Source: CAWHYG01 sp963833505 (GTDB lineage: Bacteria > Eisenbacteria > RBG-16-71-46 > CAIMUX01). Taken from it: a DNA stretch of 64,000 nucleotides. A model generated the notes under the pieces. That model was not told the origin of the DNA and did no database searches. It saw only the letters and a program-made list of their open reading frames with translations. Both the position numbers and the translations under genes were made by a program. The stretch spans positions 1 through 64,000 of the forward strand of contig CAWHYG010000006.1 in assembly GCA_963833505.1 (NCBI GenBank), given 5' to 3'. This document shows, piece by piece, positions 26,093-39,411 of this stretch (positions are counted from its first letter, which is position 1; each line of letters begins with the position of its first letter).

Positions 26093-26563
26093 TTACCAGC
26101 GGTAGTGGGCGAAAGCCTTGTTGGCCTCCGCCATCCGGTGCGTGTCCTCCTTCTTCTTGATGGCGCCCCCTTCGTTCTTGGCGGAGGCGATCAGCTCGGC
26201 GGCCAGCTTCTCGGCCATGGTGTGATCGGGCCGGGCCTTGGCGAAGCTGATCAGCCAGCGGATGGCCAGGGCCGTCCGCCGCTCCTGCTTGATCTCCACC
26301 GGAACCTGATAGGTGGCCCCTCCCACCCGCCGGCTCTTGACTTCGAGGTTGGGCCGGGTGTTGTTCATGGACTGCCGCAGAACGGCCAGCCCCTCCTGCC
26401 CGGTCCGCTCCTCGATGATCTTGAGGGCCCCGTACATGATCCGCTCCGCCGTGCTCTTCTTCCCCTGCTTCATGACGCAATTGATGAAACGGGAGACCAT
26501 CACATTGGCGGTCTTCGGATCCGCGGCCAGCTCCCGGCGTTGGAAATTCGGCTTCCTCGGCAT
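26093..26563 (-). CDS. rpsG: Ribosomal protein uS7
   Basis: 156 aa, organises the 30S head and lines the E site. MPRKPNFQRRELAADPKT, VMVSRFINCVMKQGKKSTAERI and the C-terminus RMAEANKAFAHYRW. Located 54 nt after rpsL. Confidence 0.98.
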   Translation of the reverse strand: MPRKPNFQRRELAADPKTANVMVSRFINCVMKQGKKSTAERIMYGALKIIEERTGQEGLAVLRQSMNNTRPNLEVKSRRVGGATYQVPVEIKQERRTALAIRWLISFAKARPDHTMAEKLAAELIASAKNEGGAIKKKEDTHRMAEANKAFAHYRW

Positions 26564-26617
26564 CAGCTATCCTTCGTGTTTCGGGTCTCGTCCCTCAGCC
26601 CCGGACTTTCGAGCCCG

Positions 26618-26992
26618 TCAGGCCTTCTTCTTCTTGGTTCCGTACTTCGAGCGGCTCTGATTGCGGCCGTCGACGCCGCTGGCGTCGAGCGCGCCCCGGA
26701 TGATGTGATACCGCACGCCAGGCAGGTCCTTCACGCGTCCTCCCCGGATCAGGACGATCGAGTGCTCCTGCAGGTTGTGCCCTTCGCCGGGGATGTAACA
26801 CGTGACCTCGATGTTGTTGGTCAGCCGGACGCGGGCCACCTTGCGGAGGGCCGAGTTCGGCTTCTTCGGGGTCGTCGTATACACACGAGTGCAGACCCCG
26901 CGCTTCTGAGGACACTGCTTCAACGCAGGCGCGCTGGTCTTCTGAAGGACCGCTTCTCTTCCGAGCCGGACAAGCTGATTCAGAGTCGGCAC
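26618..26992 (-). CDS. rpsL: Ribosomal protein uS12
   Basis: 124 aa, decoding-centre protein. (M)PTLNQLVRLGRE, TTTPKKPNSALRKVARVRLT and GEGHNLQEHSIVLIRGGRVKDLPGVRYH include the lysines linked to streptomycin resistance in other bacteria (wild-type PKKPNS and the second RVKDLPG loop). The start is GTG at 26992, with AGGGAG 8 nt before it. First gene of the first superoperon; its promoter is proposed at 27098-27126. Confidence 0.97.
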   Translation of the reverse strand: MPTLNQLVRLGREAVLQKTSAPALKQCPQKRGVCTRVYTTTPKKPNSALRKVARVRLTNNIEVTCYIPGEGHNLQEHSIVLIRGGRVKDLPGVRYHIIRGALDASGVDGRNQSRSKYGTKKKKA

Positions 26993-27061
26993 GAAACAAC
27001 TCCCTAATGACATGACCGGGGCAGGCTTCGAGACGCAGACATACCCGCGTCCGCCCCTGAC

Positions 27062-27114
27062 GGACCCCACGTACCCGAGCATTCGCACAGAATCCGGATG
27101 GTACGTTGGGGTCC
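27062..27114 (-). promoter_or_regulatory. long dyad overlapping the rpsL promoter
   Basis: GGACCCCACGTACC (27062-27075) and GGTACGTTGGGGTCC (27100-27114) are inverted repeats that match over 14 bases with one bulged base; the loop is 24 nt. One arm covers the spacer and the first bases of the -10 box, the other lies in the early transcript. It could be a two-site operator that loops over the start, or it could act at the DNA level only, because the upstream arm is not transcribed. Confidence 0.6.
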
Positions 27115-27126
27115 GAAACTCGTCAA
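27098..27126 (-). promoter_or_regulatory. sigma70-type promoter of the rpsL superoperon
   Basis: Minus strand: -35 TTGACG (27126-27121), 17-nt spacer, -10 TACCAT (27103-27098). Transcription should start near 27091, giving a leader of about 100 nt. The same two hexamers at the same spacing, with TCGGACCCC inside the spacer, occur upstream of the tRNA-tuf operon at 43770-43798. Confidence 0.7.
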
Positions 27127-27509
27127 CCCGTTTTTTCATTTCCTGCAAGAGGGTATGGCGACAGGACCGGATGCGCCGGATGGTAGCGTTTGCGAGATCT
27201 CGTCTCATCGGTGAATGCTGCTCCAGGCGCTGCCATTCTCACGCTTTTCCTGCGCGGGGCAGGATCGTTGGCGGGCACCGCCGCAGGCGAACGGCGGATC
27301 GCCCGCTCCGGCCGCGCGGACAGGTGGCATTCGATCCCATCGCCCCTTGAATCGCGACGCCGCAGAGCCCATGATCGTAGCGATCGTTCCTGCCACCGCG
27401 GCGGCGCAACGTGGGGCTTCCGTTTTCCGCCGGCCGTCGGGGCGTTGGAAGCGGGCCAAGGTGAAACGCCTCACCTTCAGAGTCGCGCCGGGCCTGCCCT
27501 GAGCCGGGA

Positions 27510-29663
27510 GTGATGCGCGTGGATCAAGCCGAGTCGAGAGTGCGGCCGGAACCGCAACCGCGATCGGGCGATCCAACCGGGACGGGGGAAATGGGGTCGA
27601 AAGGCCCTCCGAGAGCCGATCGATCCCGTTTCGTCCGCGGTTCCTCGCCGGCGAAGATCCGGGCCTGGGTCGTGTTGGCGTTGGTGATCCTCGCGACCGC
27701 GGCGGTCCGCCTCCGCCTCCTGCGTCTTCCGCTGGAACGGGACGAAGGGGAGTACGCCTTCGGCGGCCAGCTCCTTCTGGACGGCGTGCCGCCCTACGTC
27801 CTGCTCTACAACATGAAGTTTCCCGGCATCTATGCCGCCTACGCCGCGATCATGGCCCTGTTCGGGCAGAACGCCGCCGGCATCCACCTGGGGCTGACCC
27901 TGGTCAACGCGGCGGCGATCCTGCTGGTGTTCCTGCTGGCGCGGCGCCTGTTCGACGCGCTCGCCGGCGTCGCGGCGGCGGCGGTCTATGCGGTCCTGTC
28001 CACCAGCCCGACCGTCCTCGGGCTCATGGCGCACGCCTCGCACTTTGTCGTGCTGGCCGCATTGGGAGGGCTGCTGCTCACCTTCCGCGGCCTCGAGAAC
28101 AAGCGGCGCGCGGAGTTGTTCCTGGGCGGGATCAGCCTGGGACTGGCGATCCTGATGAAGCAACCGGGCGCCCTGTTCTGCCTCCTCGCCGCCGCCATGA
28201 TCTGGTGGGATCGGCGGCCGCCCTACCGAACCCGGCGCCGGCGGTTGGCGGATGTCGGCCTCCTGGCCGCCGGCGTCGTCGTTCCCCTGGTCGCCACGGC
28301 CCTGGCGCTTGCGGCGGCGGGCGTGTTCGGCCGGTTCTGGCACTGGACTTTCACCTACGCCTCCGAATACGGGACCACGTTGCCGCTGCGCGAGGGAATC
28401 GCGTCGTTCTGCGGAAGGCTGCCTGACATCATGGGTCCCGGAACCTGGCTATGGCTGATCGCCGGAGCCGGCCTGATCGAGGTGGCGTGGGATCCCGCGG
28501 CCCGGAGGGCGTCGGTTTTCCACGTTGGGCTCGCCGTCTACCTGTTCCTCGCGGCGGCGGCGTGGCTTTCCTGGCGGCAGGCGCAGGATCTCTCGACGGG
28601 GCTGGACCCAAGCCGCGCCGCCGGCGAGCTGGGCCGGTACCGGGCGCTGCTGGAAGCGACCTGGGGAGTGCTCGCTGCGGCCGGCGTCGCGGGTCTCATC
28701 GCGGCGGCGAGGCGCGGGTCCTCCACGTCCAGGGCTGCGAGGCCCGGTGGAGGCAAGGCCACAATGCCCGGCAGAGTCAAGGCCGTGGTGCCCCGCGGTC
28801 ACGACGCCGCAATGACCGGCGGAGGACTCCACGCCCCCGGTCCGTTCTGCATCGGGCTTGTCGCCTGTTCGCTCGTGGCGACGTCCGCCGGACTCTACTG
28901 GCGGGAGCATTACTTCATCCAGATGCTGCCGGCGGTGGCGATTCTGGCTGCGGCCCTGGTCAGCCTCGCCCGGAGGCGGCTGGCGACCGCGGGGGCTCCG
29001 GCGGCGGTTCGGCTGGTCCCTCTCGGGATCCTGGTCGCGGCCCTGGCCTTCGCCGGGTTCGGGCAGAGGAGATTCCTGCTGGAGTTGTCTCCGATCGACG
29101 CGTGCCGATCGGTCTACGGCACCAGTCCCTTTCCCGAAGCGCCGGACATCGCCCGCTACCTCCGCGAGCACACCTCCCCCGGCGATCGCATCGCGGTGCT
29201 GGGCTCGGAACCCGAGATCTACTTCTATGCGCACCGCCGGCCGGCGACCGGATACATCTACGCCTATCCGCTGATGGAGCCGAACAGCCATGCTCTGGAG
29301 ATGCAGAACGAAATGATCGGAGAGATCCGGGCGGCGCGGCCGAAATACGTCGTGCTGGTCTCGCCGACCTTCAAGGCGCCCTATGCGTTTCGAACTTCCT
29401 GGCTGTGGTTTCCGCACTCGGAGAAGACCGTCTTTCGGTGGATCAACGAGTGGGTCCGGGCCAACTATCACGTCGTCGGCCTGATCACGCCGGGCGGAAT
29501 CGTCCCTTCCCTGTGGGGCTCGGAGGCCGCGGCGAAAGCGGCGGACGCGCAGGAGGCGTCGATCGCGGGTCGTCCGAGCGGCACGTCCCAGTCGCAATCC
29601 GTCTGGAGCCTGCTCCAAGACCCGGTGATCGCGGTGCTGGAGGCCAACCCTGCCGTGCCGTAA
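27510..29663 (+). CDS. Polytopic membrane glycosyltransferase of the GT-C (PMT/ArnT-like) type
   Basis: 717 aa with about 10 predicted membrane segments. The first loop after TM1 has RDEGEYA, the acidic motif used by lipid-phosphate-sugar glycosyltransferases of the PMT and ArnT families; KFPGIYAAYAAIMALFG follows. C-terminal to the membrane part is a periplasmic domain (about 520-700, with REHTSPGDRIAVLGSEPEIYFYAHRRPATGYI). It would transfer a sugar from a polyprenyl carrier to a protein or lipid. The donor and acceptor cannot be told. GTG at 27510 and ATG at 27513 are both possible, behind GGGAG; a later ATG (residue 31 or so) would shorten the odd charged N-terminus. It stands alone between two superoperons and on the opposite strand, so looks inserted. 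Confidence 0.8.
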   Translation: MMRVDQAESRVRPEPQPRSGDPTGTGEMGSKGPPRADRSRFVRGSSPAKIRAWVVLALVILATAAVRLRLLRLPLERDEGEYAFGGQLLLDGVPPYVLLYNMKFPGIYAAYAAIMALFGQNAAGIHLGLTLVNAAAILLVFLLARRLFDALAGVAAAAVYAVLSTSPTVLGLMAHASHFVVLAALGGLLLTFRGLENKRRAELFLGGISLGLAILMKQPGALFCLLAAAMIWWDRRPPYRTRRRRLADVGLLAAGVVVPLVATALALAAAGVFGRFWHWTFTYASEYGTTLPLREGIASFCGRLPDIMGPGTWLWLIAGAGLIEVAWDPAARRASVFHVGLAVYLFLAAAAWLSWRQAQDLSTGLDPSRAAGELGRYRALLEATWGVLAAAGVAGLIAAARRGSSTSRAARPGGGKATMPGRVKAVVPRGHDAAMTGGGLHAPGPFCIGLVACSLVATSAGLYWREHYFIQMLPAVAILAAALVSLARRRLATAGAPAAVRLVPLGILVAALAFAGFGQRRFLLELSPIDACRSVYGTSPFPEAPDIARYLREHTSPGDRIAVLGSEPEIYFYAHRRPATGYIYAYPLMEPNSHALEMQNEMIGEIRAARPKYVVLVSPTFKAPYAFRTSWLWFPHSEKTVFRWINEWVRANYHVVGLITPGGIVPSLWGSEAAAKAADAQEASIAGRPSGTSQSQSVWSLLQDPVIAVLEANPAVP

Positions 29664-30205
29664 CGCGCGGACCCAAGAACAGAAGGCCCTGCACCGGCCG
29701 CCGGGGCGCCACGAACGGCGCCACAAACGGCCCTGGAGACAGCTGGAGCAGCCGCCGGGAAGGCGCTGCACCGGTGCCGAACCGACGAGGAGCGGTGTCT
29801 CCCGAAGCCGGACATGCGCGCCGCGCGGCTTCGGCCGCTCAGGGCGCCACCAACCAGCCTTCGCGCGAAGCGCGCCTGAGGCGCGCGCTGGCCCCGACCC
29901 ATTCAGGGCGCGCGCCGTTCCGGCGCAGGGAGACACCCGACGAGGAGGGCCGGCGCCGGCTCCGAGGCGCCGCGAGCTGCGCCAACAACGGCGCCACGAT
30001 CGGCGCCGGAACACTGCTGGAGCAACGCCGGAATGGTGTCCTGGAGCAGAACCGGGAAGGCCGCTCCATCGGCGCCGCGAACCCGCGCCGCTACGGTGGA
30101 GAGCCACCTGACAAACCAGGCCCCGGCAATTCGCCGGAGCCTGGTTCGAAACTGACCTCGAGCCCGAGACGACGCCGTTCCGCGGCCGCCGACGGGCTCT
30201 CGCGA
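29664..30205. other. gene-free spacer with shuffled short repeats
   Basis: 542 bp without a believable gene. Short motifs recur in altered order: CGGCGCCAC(A/G)A (about 29716 and 29990), CTGGAGCA (about 29740, 30015, 30041), GACGAGGAG (about 29785 and 29938). A 10-bp inverted pair GGTGTCTCCC (29795-29804) and GGGAGACACC (29928-29937) brackets part of it. It looks like decayed repetitive DNA. Confidence 0.5.
30114..30146 (-). terminator. terminator of the rpoBC operon
   Basis: A 14-bp stem with one mismatch, AACCAGGCTCCGGC/GCCGGGGCCTGGTT read on the minus strand, loop GAATT, followed by TTTGTC. It begins about 60 nt after the rpoC stop codon. Confidence 0.7.
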
Positions 30206-34364
<4,159 letters not shown>

Positions 34365-34387
34365 GTTCTTGTCCTCCGGCCGATCGC

Positions 34388-37300
34388 CTATTCGAAGATC
34401 ACGTCCAGGCAGAGAGACTTCAGCTCCTTGACCAGCACGTTGAACGACTCGGGGATGCCCGGTTCCGGCGGGTTCTCCCCCTTGACGATCGCTTCATAGA
34501 TCCGGGAGCGCCCTTGGACGTCGTCCGACTTGACCGTGAGCAACTCCTGCAGCGTATAAGCAGCGCCATACGCCTCCAGCGCCCAGACTTCCATTTCGCC
34601 GAACCGCTGTCCCCCGAACTGCGCCTTCCCCCCCAGCGGCTGCTGGGTCACGAGAGAGTACGGGCCGATGGAACGGGCGTGGATCTTGTCGTCCACCAGA
34701 TGGGAGAGCTTCATCATGTAGATGTAGCCGACCGTCACCCGGTGGTCAAACGACTGGCCCGTCCTTCCGTCGAACAGAGTGGTCTTGCCGTCTTCAGGCT
34801 CGCCCGCCTCGCGCAGGCAGGCCTTGATCTCGTCGACGGTGGCCCCGGCGAAGACCGGCGTCTCCGCCCGGAACCCGAGATGCTGGGCGGCCAGCCCCAG
34901 ATGGGTCTCGAGGATCTGGCCGATGTTCATCCGCGAGGGAACGCCCAGGGGATTCAGGACCATCTCGACCGGCGTGCCGTCGGGCAGGAAGGGCATGTCC
35001 TCGACCGGAACGATCTTGGAAACGACGCCCTTGTTGCCGTGCCGCCCGGCCATCTTGTCCCCGACCGAGAGCTTCCGCTTCTTCGCCACGTAGACCTTGA
35101 CCAGCTTGATCACGCCGGGGGGCAGCTCGTCCCCGCGGGTGACCCGTTCGCGGTCCTTCTCGAGCTTCTTCTCGAGCTTGTTCAGCGCGTCCTTGGCGGC
35201 GTCCATCTGCCTCCAGAACCGCGCCGAGACCTTGCCGTCCCGCGCCACCGGCGACGCGGGAACCAGGTCGTCGAAGTCGATCCCGGCCAGGCTGGCGAAG
35301 GATCCCTTCCGTCCCGCCCGCATGAGCGGCTTGCTCGTGGCGGCGGAATCCCAGCGCTCGAGGATCTGGCCGTCGAGGATGCGCTTCAGTTCGTCGTCCC
35401 GGCCCTCGATGATCCGGAGGCGCTCCTTCCGGTACGCCCGCTGGATGCGGTCGAGCTTGAGACGCTCCTGCTTCTTCGTGGTCTCGTCCTTCTCCTTCCG
35501 GGAGAAGACCTTGATGTCGATGACCACGCCGTCCATGCCGGGAGGCGCCTTGAGCGACGCGTCCCGCACGTCGCCCGCCTTGTCGCCGAAGATCGCCCGG
35601 AGCAGGCGCTCCTCCGGGGTCAGATCGGTCTCGCCCTTGGGCGTGACCTTTCCGACCAGGATGTCGCCCGACTTGACCGGCGCGCCGATCCGGATGATGC
35701 CGTCCTCGTCGAGATTCCGGACGGCGTCGTCGCCGACGTTCGGGATCTCGCGGGTGATCTCTTCCACGCCCTGCTTGGTGTCGCGGACCTGAAGCTCGAA
35801 CTGCTCGATGTGGATCGAGGTGAATCGATCGCGCTTGATCAGGCCCTCGCTCACGATGATGGCGTCTTCGAAGTTGTATCCGGCCCAGGGCATGAAGGCG
35901 ACGAGGACGTTGCAGCCGAGGGCGAGCTCGCCCTGGCAGGTGCTGGGCCCGTCGGCCAGGATCACGCCCTTGGCCACGTGCTCGCCTTCGCGCACCAGCG
36001 GGCGCTGGTTGATGCACGTGTCCTGGTTGGAGCGCTTGAACTTGATCAGGGAGTAGACGTCGCAGCCGGCCGTCTCGGTGAAGTCCTGGACCTTCTCGGC
36101 CTGATCCCGATCGGGCTCGACCATGATCTGGTCCCCGCTCACGGACACGACCTTCCCGGGGGACCGGGTCGCGATCATGGCGCCGGAGTCCTCGGCCACC
36201 TTGCGCTCGAGGCCCGTTCCGACCAGGGGCGGCTCGCTGATGAGGAGAGGCACCGCCTGACGCTGCATGTTCGAGCCCATGAGCGCCCGGTTGGCGTCAT
36301 CGTGCTCGAGGAAGGGGATCAGGGCCGCCGCCGGGCTGACGAGCTGGATGGGCGAGACGTCCATGAAGTCGACCTGCTCGGGCGGCGTCAACGGGAACTC
36401 TCCCTTGAGCCGGCACGAGACCCTGCGGTTGGCCAGCCCGCCGCGTTTGTCCAGGGGCTCGTTGGCCTGGGCGATGACGTACTTGTCCTCCTGATCGGCG
36501 GACAGGAACTCGACCTGGGAACGCGAGACCACTCCGTCCTTGACCTTCCGGTAGGGCGTCTCCAGGAACCCCAGATCGTTGACCCGGGCGTAGGACGAGA
36601 GCGACGAGATCAGCCCGATGTTCGGGCCTTCCGGGGTCTCGATCGGGCACATCCGCCCGTAGTGGGTGTAGTGGACGTCGCGGACCTCGAACCCGGCCCG
36701 ATCCCGCGTCAGACCGCCGGGCCCGAGCGCCGAGAGCCTTCGCTTGTGGGTCAACTCCGCCAGCGGATTCGTCTGGTCCATGAACTGGGAGAGCTGGCTT
36801 GATCCGAAGAAGCTCTGGATGACGGCCGAGATCGTCCGCGCGTTGATGAAGTCATAGACCGTGACCGTCTCCGGCTCCTGCAGCGACATGCGCTCGCGGA
36901 TGATCCGCGCCATGCGGGCCAGGCCGGTGTTGAACTGGTTGGCCAGAAGCTCGCCGACCGAGCGAACGCGCCGGTTGCCCAGATGGTCGATGTCATCGGT
37001 CTCCGCGAAGTTGCCTTCCTCTTCCCCGATCCGGAGCAGGAGCAGGTACTTGAGGATGGCGATGAAATCCTCCTTGCAGAGGGTCTCGCAGTTGTCATTC
37101 GGGACCGACAGGCCCCACTTCTTCATCTGCTCCTTGCCGCCGAGCAGGCGGGCGTGGTCGAGCTTCTGGTTCAGCTTGTACCGGCCGACGCTGGCCAGGT
37201 CGTAACGCTTGGGATTGAAGAAGAGCCGGTTCAGGATGTCGCGGGCGGTCTCGGGACGGCTGGGCTCGCCCGGACGGATCAGCCCGTAGATCCGGGCCTG

Positions 37301-38239
37301 GGCGTCGTCCTCCGAGCGCGTGTTGTCCTTCTTCAGGGTGTTGCGGATGACGTCCGCCTCTTCCTGGAGCGGGATGATGTAGATCTGGATGCCCTCGACG
37401 CTGGCCTTGGCCAGGTCTTTCAGCTTCTCGGCCGTGATCTCCTCGTTGGCCTCGAGCAGCACCTCGCCCGATTCCGGGTCGACCACGTCCTGGGCCGCGA
37501 CCCGCCCCACCAGGCCCTGCATCCGCTTGGTTCGCGGATCGCCCAGCTCGACCTCCTCGCGCTCGTAGAAGAAATCGAGGATGTCCTGGTCGGAGACGAT
37601 GCCGAGCGCCTTGAGCAGCACCGTCGCCGGGAGCTTCCGCTTCCGGTCGATGTGCACGAACATGATGTCCTTGACGTCGATGGAGAACTCCACCCACGAG
37701 CCGCGGTAGGGGATGATCCGGGCGGTGTAGAGCTTCTTGCCGTTGGGGTGGATCGTCGAGTCGAAGAAGACGCCGGGGGACCGGTGGAGCTGGCTCACGA
37801 TGACCCGCTCGGCCCCGTTGATGATGAACGTCCCCTTCTCCGTGATCATGGGAAGCTCACCCAGATAGACGTCGCTCTCGGTGATCCCGCGCTCCACCTT
37901 GCCGTCCTCGACCTCCTCCTTCACCCTGAGGCGCAGCTTCACCTTGAGAGGGACCGCAAAGGTCAGGTCCCGTTCCTGACACTCCTCGACGGAGTACTTG
38001 GGCTCTCCGATCGCGTAGGAGATGAACTCGAGCGAGAACATCTCCCGCGCGTCGCTGATCGGAAAGACCGACTGGAACACCTCCTGCAACCCCTCGCTCT
38101 TCCTCTGCTCCGGAGGAACGTCCACCTGCAGGAAGGAATGGAACGACCGAAGCTGGACATCCAGGAGATTCGGGATCGGGATGTTCCAGCGTTCACTGAG
38201 CTTCGAAAAGCTCCTGGTGGGGATGGCGGTCTCTCTCAA
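34388..38239 (-). CDS. rpoB: RNA polymerase subunit beta
   Basis: 1283 aa. It includes the rifampicin-pocket region with FFGSSQLSQFMDQTNPLAEL and THKRRLSALGPGGL, the KMAGRHGNKGVVSKI block, and the C-terminal GGKAQFGGQRFGEMEVWALE. The sequence of the pocket is wild-type-like. The start is TTG at 38239 behind GAGGGA. It is 94 nt after rplL, with a strong hairpin in the gap. Confidence 0.98.
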   Translation of the reverse strand: MRETAIPTRSFSKLSERWNIPIPNLLDVQLRSFHSFLQVDVPPEQRKSEGLQEVFQSVFPISDAREMFSLEFISYAIGEPKYSVEECQERDLTFAVPLKVKLRLRVKEEVEDGKVERGITESDVYLGELPMITEKGTFIINGAERVIVSQLHRSPGVFFDSTIHPNGKKLYTARIIPYRGSWVEFSIDVKDIMFVHIDRKRKLPATVLLKALGIVSDQDILDFFYEREEVELGDPRTKRMQGLVGRVAAQDVVDPESGEVLLEANEEITAEKLKDLAKASVEGIQIYIIPLQEEADVIRNTLKKDNTRSEDDAQARIYGLIRPGEPSRPETARDILNRLFFNPKRYDLASVGRYKLNQKLDHARLLGGKEQMKKWGLSVPNDNCETLCKEDFIAILKYLLLLRIGEEEGNFAETDDIDHLGNRRVRSVGELLANQFNTGLARMARIIRERMSLQEPETVTVYDFINARTISAVIQSFFGSSQLSQFMDQTNPLAELTHKRRLSALGPGGLTRDRAGFEVRDVHYTHYGRMCPIETPEGPNIGLISSLSSYARVNDLGFLETPYRKVKDGVVSRSQVEFLSADQEDKYVIAQANEPLDKRGGLANRRVSCRLKGEFPLTPPEQVDFMDVSPIQLVSPAAALIPFLEHDDANRALMGSNMQRQAVPLLISEPPLVGTGLERKVAEDSGAMIATRSPGKVVSVSGDQIMVEPDRDQAEKVQDFTETAGCDVYSLIKFKRSNQDTCINQRPLVREGEHVAKGVILADGPSTCQGELALGCNVLVAFMPWAGYNFEDAIIVSEGLIKRDRFTSIHIEQFELQVRDTKQGVEEITREIPNVGDDAVRNLDEDGIIRIGAPVKSGDILVGKVTPKGETDLTPEERLLRAIFGDKAGDVRDASLKAPPGMDGVVIDIKVFSRKEKDETTKKQERLKLDRIQRAYRKERLRIIEGRDDELKRILDGQILERWDSAATSKPLMRAGRKGSFASLAGIDFDDLVPASPVARDGKVSARFWRQMDAAKDALNKLEKKLEKDRERVTRGDELPPGVIKLVKVYVAKKRKLSVGDKMAGRHGNKGVVSKIVPVEDMPFLPDGTPVEMVLNPLGVPSRMNIGQILETHLGLAAQHLGFRAETPVFAGATVDEIKACLREAGEPEDGKTTLFDGRTGQSFDHRVTVGYIYMMKLSHLVDDKIHARSIGPYSLVTQQPLGGKAQFGGQRFGEMEVWALEAYGAAYTLQELLTVKSDDVQGRSRIYEAIVKGENPPEPGIPESFNVLVKELKSLCLDVIFE

Positions 38240-38269
38240 TTGCGTTCCCTCGGATTAATAGATGACAAG

Positions 38270-38313
38270 CCGCCGGCGGCCCCCCGCCCTAACGGGGCGA
38301 GGCCGCCAGGCGG
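38270..38313 (-). promoter_or_regulatory. attenuator-like hairpin between rplL and rpoB
   Basis: A long GC stem is formed by CCGCCTGGCGGCCTCGCCC and GGGCGGGGGGCCGCCGGCG on the minus strand with a TAACG-type loop, about 20 nt after the rplL stop codon. In E. coli partial termination at this same place sets the lower level of RNA polymerase relative to ribosomal proteins. No U-run follows here. Confidence 0.6.
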
Positions 38314-38333
38314 TAGGGCGGTGCGGAATCAAT

Positions 38334-38714
38334 CTACTTGACTTCGACCTTCGCTCCGGCCTCTTCGAGCTTGGCCCGGATCGCGGCCGCCTCTTCCTTG
38401 CTCACCTTCTCCTTGAGCGGCTTGGGTGCGGTGTCGACCAGGTCTTTGGCCTCCTTGAGCCCGAGGCCGGTCACCTCGCGCACGACCTTGATGACCTGGA
38501 GCTTCTGGGCTCCGATTTCCTTCAGGATCACGTCGAACTCGACCTGCTCCTCGACGGCGGCCGCGGCCGGCCCGGCGGCCATCGCCATCATCGGGGCGGC
38601 GGCCGTCACGCCGAACTCCGTCTCGATGTCCTTCACGAGATTGGAGATGTCCAGCATGGTGGCGCCCCGGACCCACTCCAGAATCTGCTCCTTGGTGATC
38701 GTCGTCTCTGCCAT
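38334..38714 (-). CDS. rplL: Ribosomal protein bL7/bL12
   Basis: 126 aa, stalk protein that recruits translational GTPases. N-terminal dimerisation part (KEQILEWVRGATMLDISNLVK), Ala-rich hinge (AAAPMMAMAAGPAAAAVEE), and C-terminal domain with KIQVIKVVREVTGLGLKEAKDLV-type sequence (KLQVIKVVREVTGLGLKEAK). ATG start. Confidence 0.98.
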   Translation of the reverse strand: MAETTITKEQILEWVRGATMLDISNLVKDIETEFGVTAAAPMMAMAAGPAAAAVEEQVEFDVILKEIGAQKLQVIKVVREVTGLGLKEAKDLVDTAPKPLKEKVSKEEAAAIRAKLEEAGAKVEVK

Positions 38715-38855
38715 GGAATCCTCCTCGATCGTCCCACGTTGCCGGCGTCGAACGCCGGCGGGCTCATTGACCTTCCTCGAACGACAGCCGACCTGCTCCA
38801 GCTGCGCCCGCCGGGCTTCGCGCCGCGCGGGGGCCGGCCCTCGAGCCGCCTCCGC

Positions 38856-39398
38856 CTACGGAGCGCCGGACTCACCCTTCTGCTTCGCGACCTGATCCAG
38901 AACGTTGGCCAGGTTCCGGGCCGTGGCGCTCAGCACCTGGACCAACTGCGTCATCGGAGCGTTCAGCACGCTCAGGAGCTGACTCAGAAGGACCTCGCGG
39001 CTGGGGAGCTTGGCCAGAACCTGCACCCCGGCCTCGTCGTACACCTCCCCGTCCAGGCAGGCCACCTTGACCTTGGGAAGTCCCTTCGTTTGTTTGATGA
39101 ATCCATCGAGCACTCGGGCGGGCGCAACCGTGTCGACCAGCTCGGTAGTCATGAGGGCGGTCGGGCCCTCCAGGTGCGGAGCCAGCCCGGTGTAGGGGGT
39201 GTTCTGCGCCGCCCGATTGATCAGGGTATTCTTGACGACTTCAAGCTGGATCCCGTTGTCGCGGCAGATCCGGCGGAAATTCGTGAGCAGCTCGACCGAC
39301 ATTCCGCTCAGATCGGCCAGGTATACGGCCGTGGACCGCGTGAGCCGCTCGTTGATCTCAACGACCTTGTTCTGCTTCTGCTCTCTCGTCAGGGGCAT
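38856..39398 (-). CDS. rplJ: Ribosomal protein uL10
   Basis: 180 aa, base of the L7/L12 stalk. MPLTREQKQNKVVEIN, ADLSGMSVELLTNFRR, LEVVKNTLINRAA and the C-terminal helix that carries bL12 dimers (LNAPMTQLVQVLSATARNL). It starts 13 nt after rplA, so the long L10 leader found in many bacteria is not present. Confidence 0.96.
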   Translation of the reverse strand: MPLTREQKQNKVVEINERLTRSTAVYLADLSGMSVELLTNFRRICRDNGIQLEVVKNTLINRAAQNTPYTGLAPHLEGPTALMTTELVDTVAPARVLDGFIKQTKGLPKVKVACLDGEVYDEAGVQVLAKLPSREVLLSQLLSVLNAPMTQLVQVLSATARNLANVLDQVAKQKGESGAP

Positions 39399-39411
39399 GG
39401 CCCTACCTCCC

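Larger units (their letters stand above)
26993..27509. other. divergent intergenic region rpsL / glycosyltransferase
   Basis: 517 bp without a gene. The rpsL-side half holds the promoter and a 14-bp dyad (see separate entries). The other half has only a small perfect hairpin AAGGTGA/TCACCTT at 27458-27477 ahead of the glycosyltransferase start. Confidence 0.6.

Noticed and set aside
26992..27208. Extended rpsL beginning at 27208
   Set aside because: It would run through the promoter and dyad; uS12 begins with PTLNQLVR right after the GTG at 26992.
39398..39411. L10-type leader upstream of rplJ
   Set aside because: Only 13 nt separate rplA and rplJ, too short for the structure.
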